Of a stretch of DNA of 64,000 nt, positions 23,579 to 36,150 are shown piece by piece (the first letter of the stretch is position 1; every line of letters starts with the position of its first letter). This DNA comes from Phoronis australis (taxonomy: Eukaryota; Phoronida; Phoronidae). Under the pieces are notes generated by a model. The model was given only the letters and a program-made list of their open reading frames with translations. It made no database searches and was not told where the DNA came from. The position numbers were made by a program, and so were the translations under genes. The stretch spans positions 46,289 through 110,288 of the forward strand of contig NMRA01000164.1 in assembly GCA_002633005.1 (NCBI GenBank), written 5' to 3'.

Positions 23579-25554
23579 CCTGATGTAATACAGTCTAACA
23601 AGTCAACTGAAATCTATCGGAAATGAAACATAAACAAGTGTAACGAAATAAGATCAATTCCATGAAGAAGTAAATAGATGTACGTCCAAAGAATATCCGT
23701 TAAGCTTGGTGACGACCGGGGAGGGCTGTCTCGACAGGTGTCTTACAAATCAACAGATTAACCCACACCCCGTACGTTTCACCCCTAAGTGCAGGCCTGA
23801 AGCCTCCAGAGTGTTATGGCTGTAAGAGTAAAAGTGAAGCTTTTTAAGAGGGTTACCTTTTCATGCAATGGTGATTCGTTATTTCATTGCCTGGAGACTT
23901 CGTAACATTTTGTACATAATTTCTGTACAAAAATAATCCAACTTCGCATTTAATTTAGTGCCTGTTAAAACAATCGGAGTCATTTTTCAATGTTATGAAA
24001 CCAGGTCAATTTTCAACGTTGAAAAGTGGGCCTTTTAGATCAGTTTTCATGGGGTCAAAATTTAATGCTACTTCGTAACATGGTACGAGTTAAAATTATA
24101 CTTAAGTTTCTTTACTCGTCATACTTCACGTTGCCTATTTCTGTAAAGCTCTTTGTCCCGACCTGGGCTCGAACCCGGGACTTTCTGCAATCCGTGCAGA
24201 CGCTCTGGTCTACCGTGCTTTAAGAGCACATTCATGCACATATACTGCGACTCCCTGTTATGCTACGGTCACCTTAGACACGTAAATAAGTATTTACAGT
24301 CAGTCGGCTGCAGACGGAAATATACTGGAGCATAATCTGGATTAAATTTCGCAAATCAAAACCTTTCCATTGATAGTTGCAGTGCCAGTTAAGCAAACGA
24401 TAATAGGTGTGCTTTTTTCTTCATGAAATAGAAACGGGCAATTCGTTACAAATGCCACAACAAATTTAATGTTCACACAAAACCCGTAATCAAAAATATA
24501 TATTTGCTTTTCTTAAAGAAATGTATATCATTGCGTTTCTTTAAACTTATTTACAAAATTAGCAACGCGACTGCACAACTTTACTTCCACTGGAACTTCC
24601 CAACTTTGAAGCGTTTATTTGATAATGGTAACAACACACAAAACAGACAACTTTGCCTCGTAACCTCTGATCACGTGAGCCAGTATTAAGCAACAATCCC
24701 ACGCATAAGACCTTGGACACTGCACTCCACAAGCTAATTGATTACGATACTGTATTCCAAAGTTAATTAACAACAGTGGATACCAATAATAACCATTCTA
24801 GAAAAAGATAAAACACCATGCATTTCAGGGTTTCTCTGTCAAGTTGCAACGCAGTATGCACAAAACGGTTTAAGTTGCTCCTAAGCAAGAACCGCAAATT
24901 GTGCAGCGCATGGCAACTTGGAAACTACCCAGAGCGATTGCTACAGCTGTGGCAGGATAACTACATGTATAAAGGACGCTTCGTAATAGATAAATAAGTT
25001 TGTCCCTACCTGCTTTTCCCTCAGCGTCTCGGCTATTATCATTGATGGTGCCAAACTCTTCCGTTGACCGAAGCGGGACACGCCCCTCGTCACCTGACTG
25101 CCACCGAGTCTTTGATTGACAGACATGCTTTTGTTCAAGTTTGCTTATGAGCATCAATGGAAAGTCTATAGAGCATAACATAAGAATTAACATTCACCAA
25201 CATGAGGTTATTTCAAGTGAAAAATTATAAGCAAAAATGCATCGTTCTCGTTTTTCCTTCCTCAGATGAGAAATGGTTCCTGAGTTTACAAAAAATGGTA
25301 GTTCGTTACTCCTTGAGATGTCACACCATAGTCAACTCAACTTGTAGAACCTGATTTCAGGCATCTAACTAATCACTTCTTTTACTCCTTTCCAATTCGA
25401 CTAAAGAACAATTTGGACCCAATTTGAGGACGGGCGGTCTAAATTAAAAGTTGCTTTGTGATAGAGACGAGATCATACCCATCGTATCCAAAATCCTGTA
25501 TAGCTAGCCAGCCAGCCACTTATATAGCTGCATGAAGACTAATGACAAAATATA
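23579..25554. other. Intergenic with a tRNA-like repeat
   Basis: Apart from 24150-24232, no gene or repeat recognised. Confidence 0.5.
24150..24232 (-). repeat. tRNA-derived sequence with intact anticodon stem
   Basis: Minus strand: anticodon stem TCTGC/GCAGA with 7-nt loop ACGGATT, T-arm CCGGGTTCGAGCCCAGG with 4 of 5 pairs. The acceptor stem does not pair (3' side GTCGGGA, no 5' partner), and loop position 33 is C rather than T. A tRNA pseudogene or SINE head. Confidence 0.45.
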
Positions 25555-26275
25555 GCTTTGCACCTAGCCTTGGTGCAAAGCTGTACACTAAATGTGGGTA
25601 AAAAAGCTGGCCAAATAAAATCTGGCACTTTCTCTTGAGTAAACTTAATTATTTACCTGTGTTGGAGAAATTGAAGTTTTATCGTTATTCTGCTGCTAAA
25701 ATTGTGGTAGCCTCTACAATCAGAAACCATACGCCATCAATTTTGCGTCACCTATTGGCCATTTTATTTTTTCCCCGATCTTTCAATCAACCATTCTTCT
25801 CTTCCACGATGTTGCGTACATGTCACAACAAATTATCGGAACTGGTTTCATTTCATTACAAGTTTTTAGTATTTTAATACCAGCAAACCAAATTTTAGAA
25901 CACATTTGCTGCTTCGACGCTGTCACTATCTCCCGAGAGAAGTCGAACAATTTTAGGAAATGGTGCGTGTGCATGTCACAAATGTACTATTTTCATATTT
26001 TCAAAACGACGAAAAACTTTTATTCATTGTGCGACAAAATGACGTTTATTTGTTTTGTTTTTTTTAACTTAAACGGCTGCAACGGGCAAGGTGAGTGTCG
26101 GCTGACCTGCATTTTGCATGCACGCCTGCCGGCCGTTCGTTCTGTATGTTGCTATGAGTTGCACGACGAAGTGACGAGCAGAACTACCCGAACTGTGTGA
26201 AAATTCGGGGTCTAATGGAGCTCAAAACACAATGGTGTCTAGCTGTATTTTGTCGATAGGCTTTATAAGCTAACT
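25555..26275 (+). repeat. Dispersed repeat family R1, copy a
   Basis: Starts at the TTTGCACCTAGCCTTGGTGC hairpin; contains CATGTCACAACAAATTATCG, CTTAAACGGCTGCAACGGGC and GACGAGCAGAACTACCCG. Short open frames are not conserved between copies. Confidence 0.65.
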
Positions 26276-26535
26276 CATGGGCGCACCCAGAGGGGGGGGG
26301 GTGCTCGAGGGGCTCCCCCCAATTTGGCGACTTGGACAAAAAGGTCCGCCTCAGTAAAACAAAAAGTCCGGGTAAACGAGACAAAAGTCCACAAAGTCCA
26401 CAGGAATTCGGCGCGGATACACGATTGGCAGGCCTGAACCTAGTGGCCCCATTTTAGTCCTCGTTGATTTCTTTCAGTAAAAGGTCCGCATATCGAAGAA
26501 TTCGAGCCCCCCATATTTTAGGCTGAACGTACGTA
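26276..26535 (+). mobile_element. R2 MITE-like repeat, copy A
   Basis: Starts ATGGGCGCACCCAG; contains AATTTGGCGACTTGGACAAA and AAAAGTCCACAAAGTCCACA; ends TATTTTAGGCTG. Related copies at 30879, 37611 and 59620. Confidence 0.6.
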
Positions 26536-26682
26536 TGTAACTGGCAGGCTAAATCAAGAGAAACTGTTGTTCCATAGTTATAATAAATATCTTGGAAAGA
26601 ACTGACAGTTCATTGTTGCTTGAGTCCATCCTCTACAAGTGGACTCCTTAGGTTTCAAGGAATAGGATCCTCTTGCTCTTTG

Positions 26683-27545
26683 CTAGCCTTGGTGTAAAGC
26701 TGTGTACTAAATATACAGCTTTGCGCCGATGTGGGTAAAAAAACTGGCCAGATAAAATCTGACACAAAATTAGTGTCATTAAAACTGCAGTATTCCTTGA
26801 GTAGACTAAATTATTTAACAAATCGGAATTTGCCGTACCGTCCTTGACCTCGAACCTCAAAGGAGAACTGATGCGTGGGCTTTTGGGGAACATTTTTGTG
26901 CTTTGACAGCGAATTTGTTGCGATCTCGCTGGAGCAGAACACCGTGAATGGTCAGTATTAAAAGAAAGAAAATTACTAATGGTTTGTTGAAATCCTATTT
27001 TGTGTAAATTTATTGAGTTTGTGTTTGATATGGACGGCTGAAGTGAAACATCCGTGGAATTCCTTGTCTCGAGTGTCATACCTTACAGTAGGAAGAGATA
27101 ACCATCCTGGTTATCTCTTCCTGCTTATAGTGTATTGGGGACGATCAAAAGCTGAGGACGCCTGTGCTGCGAAGCTGTTATCATCTCCCCAGAGATGTCG
27201 CGAAATTTAGAAAATGGCGCGTGCGTGTGTCACGAACATACTGTTTTCAAAACGACGACAGGACTTTTATTTGTTAGACGAGGCGTTGGATTGCGCAGGA
27301 AAAAGACGTTTATTAGATTGTTTTCCACTTAAACGGCTGTAACGGGCAAGGTGGTCGTTTGATTCCCATATTTTGCATGCACCCCGTCCAGTCTTTAGCT
27401 CTACATGTTGATACAGGTTTCTCGGCGAGGTGACGAGCAGAACTTCCCTGGCTGTGAGAAAATTCCGGGGTCTATGGAAGACAGTCTATAGCTAGCTGGC
27501 TGGCTAAATGGTACCTAGCAGTATTTTGACGATAGTCTTCATACA
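26683..27545 (+). repeat. Dispersed repeat family R1, copy b (rearranged)
   Basis: Starts CTAGCCTTGGTGTAAAGCTG and carries CTTAAACGGCTGTAACGGGC and GACGAGCAGAACTTCCC. The middle differs from copy a, including a palindrome AGAGATAACC...GGTTATCTCT near 27095-27120. Confidence 0.6.
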
Positions 27546-28111
27546 GTTAACTGGCTGGTTAGTTCTTTGCAAGACCAAATCTGAGTAAAAAACAATTTGA
27601 TACCAATTTTTTAACCGTTAGTGGTCCAGTCAAAGGTTAATTTCTTCAACGGAACGCGAGTTCATAGACGCTTTAAAACGTTTCTGTCAAATGTCTCCAT
27701 TTCGTAGACTTATTTTCATCACGCTAAGCTGACATACGTATTCATAAGGTCGTATCCACAAAATTGTCGGCGCCCTGTAGACTTGGAAAATATGGGGTAC
27801 TCCTTTTAGTCTTACAAAAAATAAGTTCATAATGCAAAATTGTTGATTTCATGGAAAGCACAGACAAAAAAACAACGGCATTTAGGCCTAAATTGATAGT
27901 CCACATATGCCGACTAAAAATTACATACCTTTTTATTCCTGTTCCACAAACTTCCACTTGAGTGTGGAATATCGCAAGAGTTTTGAGAAAACGCCATTTC
28001 GCAACTAAAAATGCATTCAAAATAAAACATTAGCCTAAAACGCCGTCGTGAAAGCGCGTGACGCGTTCATTGCTTTTTTTCCATTTTTCCGCCACATCTT
28101 TACGAACAAGA

Positions 28112-29223
28112 CACAGGCGCTTGAGTTTATCGCAAATGACGTCACTCAATAATATATATATAAGAAAACATAAAGGTTGGACACTTAAACTTTGCCAAGC
28201 CGAGGCTCCCAACTTCAACCGTCCAAAATCCAAATAAAATCTGCGTGCACCTCCCTCAGTCTGATGTTGCATAAACCTTCGAAGCCTTATCTTTCCTAGA
28301 TCCCATTAACTGTCTTCGTGAGTGGTGAATTGGCGATGGAATTTCCAAAACAATCTCAAAACTCTGAATTCAAGGACCTGAAATAGTAAACATGGCAGAT
28401 TTCAGTTGTGCTTCAACTTGTACGCCTGTCGTAGGTGAAACTTCGAGTTTGAGCAAGCAACCTATATTTCAAATTCAATAATTCTAATCCAAAGCTCAAC
28501 TAATTGAGAATGATTAATGATTATTTGTAACTTTATTCCACTGACGGCTCATTTTAGCCCTTAACTTTGAATTTTATTGCATAAACTGGCGTATTTTGTT
28601 TCTCATCTTGACATCACGCACTTTTTTGATTGAAGCACAACACACACTCGGCCACTGGAAACGCAGTCCGTGCAAGTATTACAATGCGCGTGGCCGACGA
28701 GTTAACTCAATGGTTTTGGCCAAAAGTAAAACCTTCATAAGAAATCACAGTACACAAAAACGTCGCATATCAATACAGTATCAAGATAATTTATATTTGA
28801 CACAAATATGTGAGTATTTACATTTATTTGGCAATAAAGTGCTCTCTGCTTCTCATGATCAAGTAGTCGAGGGATTGATGATGAAAGCCGCGCGAAATTA
28901 GACTTTCGGATTTAGCTCGCGAGCGTCCTTCAAAAACTCGGATGTGCGAAGACCGTCTGCCATGACATCACGGAATCACGTCCTTGAATTTGTGATTTTG
29001 GCATTCTTTTGTCATTTTTGTCGCCAAATCACCATTCGACGGCAATTTGAAGAGATCGAATGAAAGAAAGTATTCTAAGAGTTGTCCGATGCTAGTTTCG
29101 TGGAGTCTTCCATGCACATTTGAGTAGAAAATTCTGAGCAAACAGATTTCGAGTGTCCAACCTTTATGTTTTCTTATATATATTATTGAGTGACGTCATT
29201 TGCGATAAACCCAAGCGCCTGTG
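28112..29223. mobile_element. 1.1-kb non-autonomous TIR element with 8-bp target duplication (hAT-like)
   Basis: Terminal inverted repeats of about 73 bases, 28112-28185 and 29152-29223, start CACAGGCGCTT and contain TATCGCAAATGACGTCACTC. Exact 8-bp direct repeats GAACAAGA flank it at 28104-28111 and 29224-29231. An 8-bp duplication is typical of hAT elements. No transposase frame inside. Confidence 0.82.
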
Positions 29224-29231
29224 GAACAAGA

Positions 29232-30878
29232 TAAGCGCCGAAGCACATGCAAAGAAATGGGTCTCAAAATCTTCACAAGTCAGCCGATAGGATTCAAGGC
29301 GAACAAAACACGCACTCAAAACCATACGCTTTCGCTTTTCATTTTGTCATGGTCATTGTAGAACCCCAGAAAAATTCCAAATTTTGCTAAATTTGGAAAG
29401 TAACGTTTCCGAAACGGCTAGTTGGATTGATATCAAACTCCAAAACGCTGATAGGAAGTGTTTTTTAATTGTTTCACTTTTGCATGAGGGCTATCAAAAT
29501 CAGGACTTTTATGATTTTGAAATGATGTTTTAAAAAACTGTAACAGCATTTTCGAGAGATCACCTTGAACATTTATACCAACTAATATTTGATCATATTA
29601 TTGATATCGTTGTTTTGTTATCAATGTGCCTTTCTTTTTTGATTAGCAAGTGAAACGGGCTTTCTTCTTTCAGAACTTTTTTACTATTAACGAAGTAAAA
29701 TCTAAAGTTTTTGGATACGCCAATAAAGTCGTACATAACTTTAACTTAGCTCCCGGCCCGGTAAACTCAGATACCTGACTGACAAACCACAAGACAAAAA
29801 CACGATTCTCTGGTCGTTCCAGTGGCGGTGTGGAAGGCGGGTGCCCTCCCTCCTGAAAATACGAAGATGTGTTACAGAGCATGGGCAGCGCAGCACTGAA
29901 AAAAGTGGGGGCTATAGCCCCCCTGTGGTACGCCGCCCATAGGCCATGGGCGCCGGAAGTGGTTGGCCATAGGTGCGCCGCTCATGCAGGGGCGCCAAAT
30001 CGCATTTTGGGGCACCAAATCATGAAAAATTCTGCTTCAAACTGTATGTATAAAACTATCACTTTCGTTGTGTTGGCTGTGAGTCAATTTTTTTAAAGCG
30101 TTCCCCTTACACTACGGCCGGGGCTCGGTGTTTTGTAAATTGTCTTGGGACGGATTAGAGCGTGGGAAACATAACGAGAATCTCTTCGAGTTTCCGGCGC
30201 ACGCGCTACTCCGTCGTAAGACCTTAAACCAACGCGTCCTGTCATGAATGTCGTTCGTGTCTAGTGTCCTGCGAAGCCGAACCTCGAAGTGTCAGGTACG
30301 AGGCCGAAAAATCAAAGAAGCTGGTTAGGACATGACCTACGTGTTATGTACCCAATCAGGATTTAGATATAATAGAGCACAATTGCTCACCGGATTTGGG
30401 CAAAAATGATAAAAAATTCGGACAAATCATAGAAAATATGGACATCCGATGAAAAAATACGGGAGTGATTATACTTATTATAAGATAACCATTTGGTCAA
30501 ACTGTTGGCGACCGGGGATGTTCGGATGGCGATGAATCAGTGGATTGTTGTTTCACAAATAATTATTCAAGCGAGAGCATTAGAGATAGCTTAAATTCGA
30601 AAAATAATGGAAAACAATATTATTTAACTTCGGTATGCACCAGACTGAATACTGTGTCATCTAAGTTGGAAACATCAAGACTTGGATCTGCTTCATCATA
30701 TCTCGCAACACGTGATGTAATTTTAGGCCCGATGACCGGAATTCATGTCTGAGAAAAGCTTGGTTCCTAGAACAGGAAACTGAAAGACCAAGAAATCAAA
30801 CAACTATGGTCTGTTATGAAAGAATTCCTCAAAAGTGGAAATAGCGAAGCAGAAGCAGATTCATCTAATGTATGCCCA
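29232..30878. other. Intergenic, repeat fragments
   Basis: A GC-rich palindrome-rich patch at about 29900-30010 (GGGGCTATAGCCCCCC) looks like a MITE fragment. No gene recognised. Confidence 0.5.
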
Positions 30879-31121
30879 CATGCGCGTACACGGGGGGTCG
30901 AGCCCCCCATTTGGCGAAGTCAGCAAAAAGGTCCGCCAGGAGAAACAAAAAGACCAGGAAAACGAGACGAAGTCTACTAAAAATGCGTAAATGCACAATT
31001 CACAGTTCCAAACGTGGTACCCCGTGTGTGCTTTTTTTTAATCCTCTCGCTTTTTTGATAGCAAAAAGTCCACATCGTCAGAAATTCGAGTTCCCCATAT
31101 TAAAGGCTGGGTGCGCGCATG
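30879..31121 (+). mobile_element. R2 MITE-like repeat, copy B
   Basis: Begins CATGCGCGTACACGGGGGGT and ends GGCTGGGTGCGCGCATG, terminal inverted repeats. The interior shares AAAAAGGTCCGCCAGGAGAA with copy A. Confidence 0.6.
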
Positions 31122-33249
31122 ACCCAGGATTGGAACCAAGCGAACCCTCTTGAAATACCACGTGCATCAAACTGTAGCCTATCGAGGACGCGCCCCATAG
31201 TTCTAAAAAGTCATTCGATGTATTTCCACCACCAAACATTGGTGGAATCATCAGTGACTAACATGCGTCAAATATATGCATTGAATCGTATCCGTCCCAG
31301 TTTGAAACTGCAAATGCTCCAAGCGTAGTTGCGCTCATTTGTATTGCACGTTGATAGAATACGAGATATGGTATGTATACCTGCAGAAACTCAAATATTG
31401 TCTATTGTAGACCAAGGACTAGAATCGAACCAGCCTCCACTTGAAACTTTAAATGCATTCACCAGCGAAATTGATAGCAGTATCCACGATGATAAAACAT
31501 CACGTGAAACGATAAATATACGTCCACATGCAGACGGAGCCAATAACGTCATAGGCAACAGTAAGATTGAGCCGTGTGCCAGATCCCTGAGGCCTCTCAT
31601 TTTTCATTAAAGCGTTAGATCCAGTCGGTACATGCAATATTTCCAGTGCCGACAAATTAAAGAGTTTGAAAACGGTGTCGTGCCGGAGGTAACAAACACT
31701 TGGGTGTTGCCGAAAAAACATGTTTTTCCACACGCCCTCCACTCTGTTCTGCATTCCGTGCCTGCTACGTTCGCGTTTTTTTTTCTTTTTGGCGTTGGCG
31801 CAACTAATATAGAGTAATGGCAATGATTTCGAGAACTCAGAAATCTCGAGATTGAATCTGTCTCAGGCTCTAAGCCGGGTCACCTATGCATACGCGCGGC
31901 ACGTATAAAAATAAGAGAGGGCTCGTGTTTTTTTCGGGTACAAGTTGCGTCAGTTGTAAAACCACGACGCTGAAAAGCACTGGATACGCAGTAGAGTTGT
32001 GTTAAACGGGCGCATTTTTTTCTGAATATGTGACTTGACAAATCCAAGAATTATGTTCAGTTAAAATTAGCGCCATTAAAATTGATTTAGTGCTGATGCA
32101 CCCTTCTTAAGTTTCGCGTTGATTCCGTTTCTTTTCTTTTGTTTCATTAGCCAACATTGTACTTGTTTGCCAAACAAAATTGGCAGATCACTTTCACGAT
32201 ATGCTGCAAACAACACTGTAGAAGGAAGATTGCGCAATTTCTCACCCACCTACTAAGAACAAGGCCTGCCCACACCGCAACTGGCCGTTCCTCTTGAACG
32301 GTAACACACCTCAATTTTGTTTCTATGTTAAAATTGCCTGACTTTCTTCGAAAATCGTTATTTACGAACGACATCAGCGGGCATTAGTGTTCTATTCAAT
32401 ATACTCCGGCACCAGAGGCAACATGTTAAACTACGTGTTTTTATTTGAGTGTGTTAGTATAGCCGAGGTTGATGCGACGTAGTATTTTCACGAGAACACG
32501 GTTATTACACGGCCGTACCAAGACGTGTGTGGTATAAAACTGATAAAACTTGATATTTAAACTTCTACCGGCGAGTACCGGCCAATGTTCAAAACTAATG
32601 TGAACGGCCACTATTTCTTTGCTGTTAGTCTCGCGGTGACGCTCGTTATGTTCGTGCAGTTGCATGGGTACGATATTTCTTCCTTAATTTCGCACAAAAA
32701 TAATTGTCAGAATTGTGAGTTTTCTATTAATCAAAGCTTTACTAACATGCTACAAATAATAGAGACTTAATCAAATGTCGTTTCGTGTCAGCACAACCCA
32801 AGTTAATAAAAAATTGATATGTTCTTTTAAGAATATTAAAATATTCAAGCCTATTAGTTGTTGGCGAGGACTGGTTTTACACGTTAACGCGCGCAGTCCT
32901 GACTCGTGTACACGCTAATCTATTTCTCAACGGGTTAGTGGGCTACGAAGATGAATGTTCGCGTCCCGATGTTAACGCGACCTAGGCCGGTAGGTACAAA
33001 ATCCGGATTGATTACTTAGACTTGCACTCACCAATACTTAAATACAGCTAGTGATCTTTTCGCGGATGCGTGAACATTACTCAGAAGCTGCAGAAGTAGT
33101 GGAATCCACTCCTGTTGTTATCTTACTGACATTGACAAAGAAGAAATAATGCAATGAGAAATGTCCTCAGTGAAGAACTCTGTGACTGAGCAGGGCTGAC
33201 CTGTTTGTGATGAGGTTAGAGCACAGTTTCAGGGATGAAACACCACACA
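31122..33249. other. Intergenic, nothing firm
   Basis: Open frames at 31329-31610 and 32147-32374 have no recognised homology. No promoter or RNA gene seen. Confidence 0.45.
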
Positions 33250-33407
33250 GGAGTCATTTACCACGTAAACCAACACTGCGTGTCGCTAACCGACTAGAGC
33301 GACGTCTTTCGTGAAAATGCACAGGAGTAACACTCCTTTTGACCTCATTTCATTTTCACGAAAGACGTCGCTCTAGTCGGTTAGCGAGACGCAGTGTTGG
33401 CTTACGT
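33250..33407. repeat. Near-perfect hairpin with 57-nt arms, 31-nt loop
   Basis: Arms 33263-33319 and 33351-33407 pair with only about two or three mismatches (core GTCGCTCTAGTCGGTTAGCG). Similarity continues outward on the left to about 33250 and on the right beyond the inserted 578-bp element (33413-33990) to about 34002. The hairpin is therefore the inner part of an older foldback element split by that insertion. Confidence 0.8.
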
Positions 33408-33412
33408 TGTAA

Positions 33413-33990
33413 CTCGCTGGTTCCCTGCGTGCTTAGCCCAGCCAGCACGCAGGTATCACGCAGTGGCACGCGCTTTAGCATTGGTCGATGTAATCTTGGC
33501 AGTCATTGGTTAGCTTCACAACACCGTGAAAAAATGGCAGACTGTGAATGATTTTAGCCTTGTCATGCAAGTGGCGTCGCAGCAACTATTTCGTTTGTGC
33601 AGTGATGTTTAATAGCCGCGTTGTGCTTGAAGCACATACATTCACAATAAACACATATTACGGTGTGTTATTCATACTGTATAAGGACACTATCGTAAAC
33701 AAAAGTCATCGACAGTAGAAAGATGCATTCCGAAAAGGCTCAATCACAATTTTTAGGCTTCACATTTCCTGAACATAATTTTAAGCACCGGTTTGTCTGT
33801 ACAACAGACCACATTTACACTTCAGTCCATCAGCCATGCCAGTTTGTTTGCGCAAAGCGCTGCCTGTTGACGAATCGACTAGCCAATCAGAAACGCCGGT
33901 GTAAAAAAATTTACAGAGGAAATTTAAGTGATACCTGCGTGCTCAGGCGCGGCTACCGCCCCACCTAGCGGCACGCAGGGAACCAGCGAG
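33413..33990. mobile_element. 578-bp non-autonomous TIR element with 9-bp target duplication (Mutator-like)
   Basis: Exact 20-bp TIRs CTCGCTGGTTCCCTGCGTGC (33413-33432) and inverse (33971-33990). A second inverted block, GCACGCAGGTATCAC, lies at 33445-33459 and inversely at 33928-33942. Exact 9-bp target duplication ACGTTGTAA at 33404-33412 and 33991-33999. Each end can itself form a hairpin (CCTGCGTGC with GCACGCAGG). The 9-bp duplication suggests a Mutator-like family; the internal 81-codon frame has no recognised homology. Confidence 0.82.
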
Positions 33991-34002
33991 ACGTTGTAAA
34001 GG

Positions 34003-35214
34003 ACCTCATTTATTTGGCATTTCCCTTTTTTAAAGCAATCTTATCATGAAACTACGCCCCGAAAAATATCCAAGTAACAGAGATGAAATCAGAATTCATT
34101 TTAATTGTCAATTTGTATGTTTGTCCATTTTTCCTGACGCAGCCAGTCCACCACGGGATTGACTGCAGCGAATGCACGCGGGCTCTACTCCTCTCCCACG
34201 ATGTTTAGGGAAGGCTTTCCCGAAAAAAAATGTCACCATTCTAGTGGTAGGCCATCAGAACATGCGGCTTTACCCAACTGAGAAGGGGAAATGGGACAAA
34301 TCGGGAGTCGTTGCATCACCTCGCCTAAGACCTAGTTTATATGGAAACCAGCAGATGACCTTACAAAAACTTAGCAAGCAAAGCCCCTTGTGTACAGTAT
34401 CAGGTTTGCACCATATGACGTCAAGTGCGGCACTGACTGAGACAAAATCCACTTTGCTTCAACCACGTAACTCGTTCATGGAGTGATAATTTTTTAAATA
34501 TTTATCGGTTTTACTGGGTTTTTTTTCAAAAATATTGAACGGCCAAAATCATTGTAAACCATGCTCTGGTGGTCTATTTCAGTGTAGTTCCAAAACAATG
34601 TCATCGCTTTCTCACTCATCCGCGGTTCAGTAATATCCTTTTGTTGAAATCTGTTACAGTAAAAAGCTTGCAATCTCGCTGACGTCTTCAGCGGCAATCT
34701 GCTGTGAAAAGCGATTTCTGAACCTAGGCATTAAAGAAGTAACATTTCGCCTCAACTAGTGAACCTAGAAACCAGCTCTCAAGGGCGTAGCTAAACAATG
34801 GTAAAATTAGAGGTAAGTAGGCGCCCAAAACCCATTGTATCTCATTGAGCGCTGAATTTTAAAAGTGCATTGAACTCGCAAAACCAAACTCACAAGCATG
34901 TGGGCCTACTTTTTGACTCACGAGGGGACATTTACATAGAATCTGCAGTGGCAGATCTTGGATGTCGGAAAAAGAGCATCTAACCACACATTCGAAGGCA
35001 AAACTTCGCATGCATCCCAAGCGGTCCCAAACCCAATTATAAAGGAAAATGGTGTAACGCCCAGAAACGATATGTTGGATGCGATGAGATTTTTAGTCGC
35101 CCGTGGGGTGTGTCCTCGGGGCCTTTCGCCACCCCCCCCCCCCTTTATTCACCTGTGACATGTGACAACGTAACTGTTTCTTTACCTTGCAATATTAATA
35201 AAAATTCCATTACT
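34003..35214. other. Intergenic, nothing recognised
   Basis: Short frames only; poly-C tract near 35130. Confidence 0.5.
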
Positions 35215-35505
35215 CGTGGTCGCGCGCGCCGACATATTCGGCAACAATGCTGTCGTCAGCAGAGCCATTGATGCTATCGTATCGAGACTACGCTCCACTA
35301 TACCGTTACTTTCGGGGCCAAGACGCTGCGTTAAAATGTAAAAAGGTGATTGCTACAATAAAATGTATAAGGTGGTTGGCTGCAACTACGTGCGCTTACG
35401 CGCATCTATGCCGTCACTTACGGTGGGTAGGCCCTACGTTAAAAAGCAAAAAGGTGGTTGGCAGCGCCTACGTGCGCCTACGCCCCACTACAGTACTGTT
35501 TAATA
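35215..35505 (-). repeat. Dispersed tandem-unit repeat (copy 2, inverted)
   Basis: Contains AAAAAGGTGGTTGGCAGCGC and GGTCGCGCGCGCCGACATAT, the reverse complement of the 592-960 block. Both copies share the GACGACAGCATTGTTGCCGA core. Confidence 0.7.
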
Positions 35506-35984
35506 AGCTAAACCATGATAATTATGCAAATACACACGACCGTCGTACCCACACAGTATTTTGTAATTGAAAGTTTATTTTCAAAACTTTCATGAATACG
35601 TTTAAGTAAGAATACGTTAATTATCGTAAAAATGCCAATGACATACTCGAAAAGTAAATCACGAAAACCTTCCTTAAACCGTCGAACCCTTTTGTCAACA
35701 TTAATTTTGTTACATGGTCTGTGCATTCTACACAAAATTACGTGGTCTAATCGGAGAAATGAACAACACGAGGGCAAGGATATAACCGTAAGTGGCCTAA
35801 ATCAAATGTTGCGTGTTTGTCTTAAGGTGAGCTGGATTGCACCATCAAAAAGAGGACTTACTTCTTTAGGACCACCTACAGTGAATATCGCGTCGATAAA
35901 TTCGTGTATTAGACGGTCTCTACCATGCTTGGCCAATAGGGCCGTCCCGGATTACCTGCATGGCGATAGAACTCTCCTTTGTCA

Positions 35985-36150
35985 TGGAGATAAGAAAGCA
36001 CGTACATGACCTCGTTTTGGAAATCAGGCACGTGTTTTTCTCATTGATGTCGGGAAGGCGAAGAATTTCAGATCACACATCCACGAGTATTTGTCCAGTT
36101 ACTCAAACTTTCTCACGTCCGAGAGAGTTGCAGCCACAGCATAGCACTAA
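35985..36150 (-). pseudogene. Decayed second copy of the THAP-like fragment
   Basis: Same strand and high nucleotide similarity to 42420-42575 (shared runs such as GTTTTGGAAATCAGGCAC and GATGTCGGGAAGGCGAAG). Its frame carries a stop where the other copy reads through (VRKFE followed by a stop). Confidence 0.35.

Noticed and set aside
31415-31500. tRNA-like B box (GGTTCGATTCTAG on the minus strand)
   Set aside because: No A box or cloverleaf at the proper distance.
33723-33968. 81-codon frame inside the 578-bp TIR element as a transposase
   Set aside because: Far too short, no catalytic motif, and it runs into the TIR.
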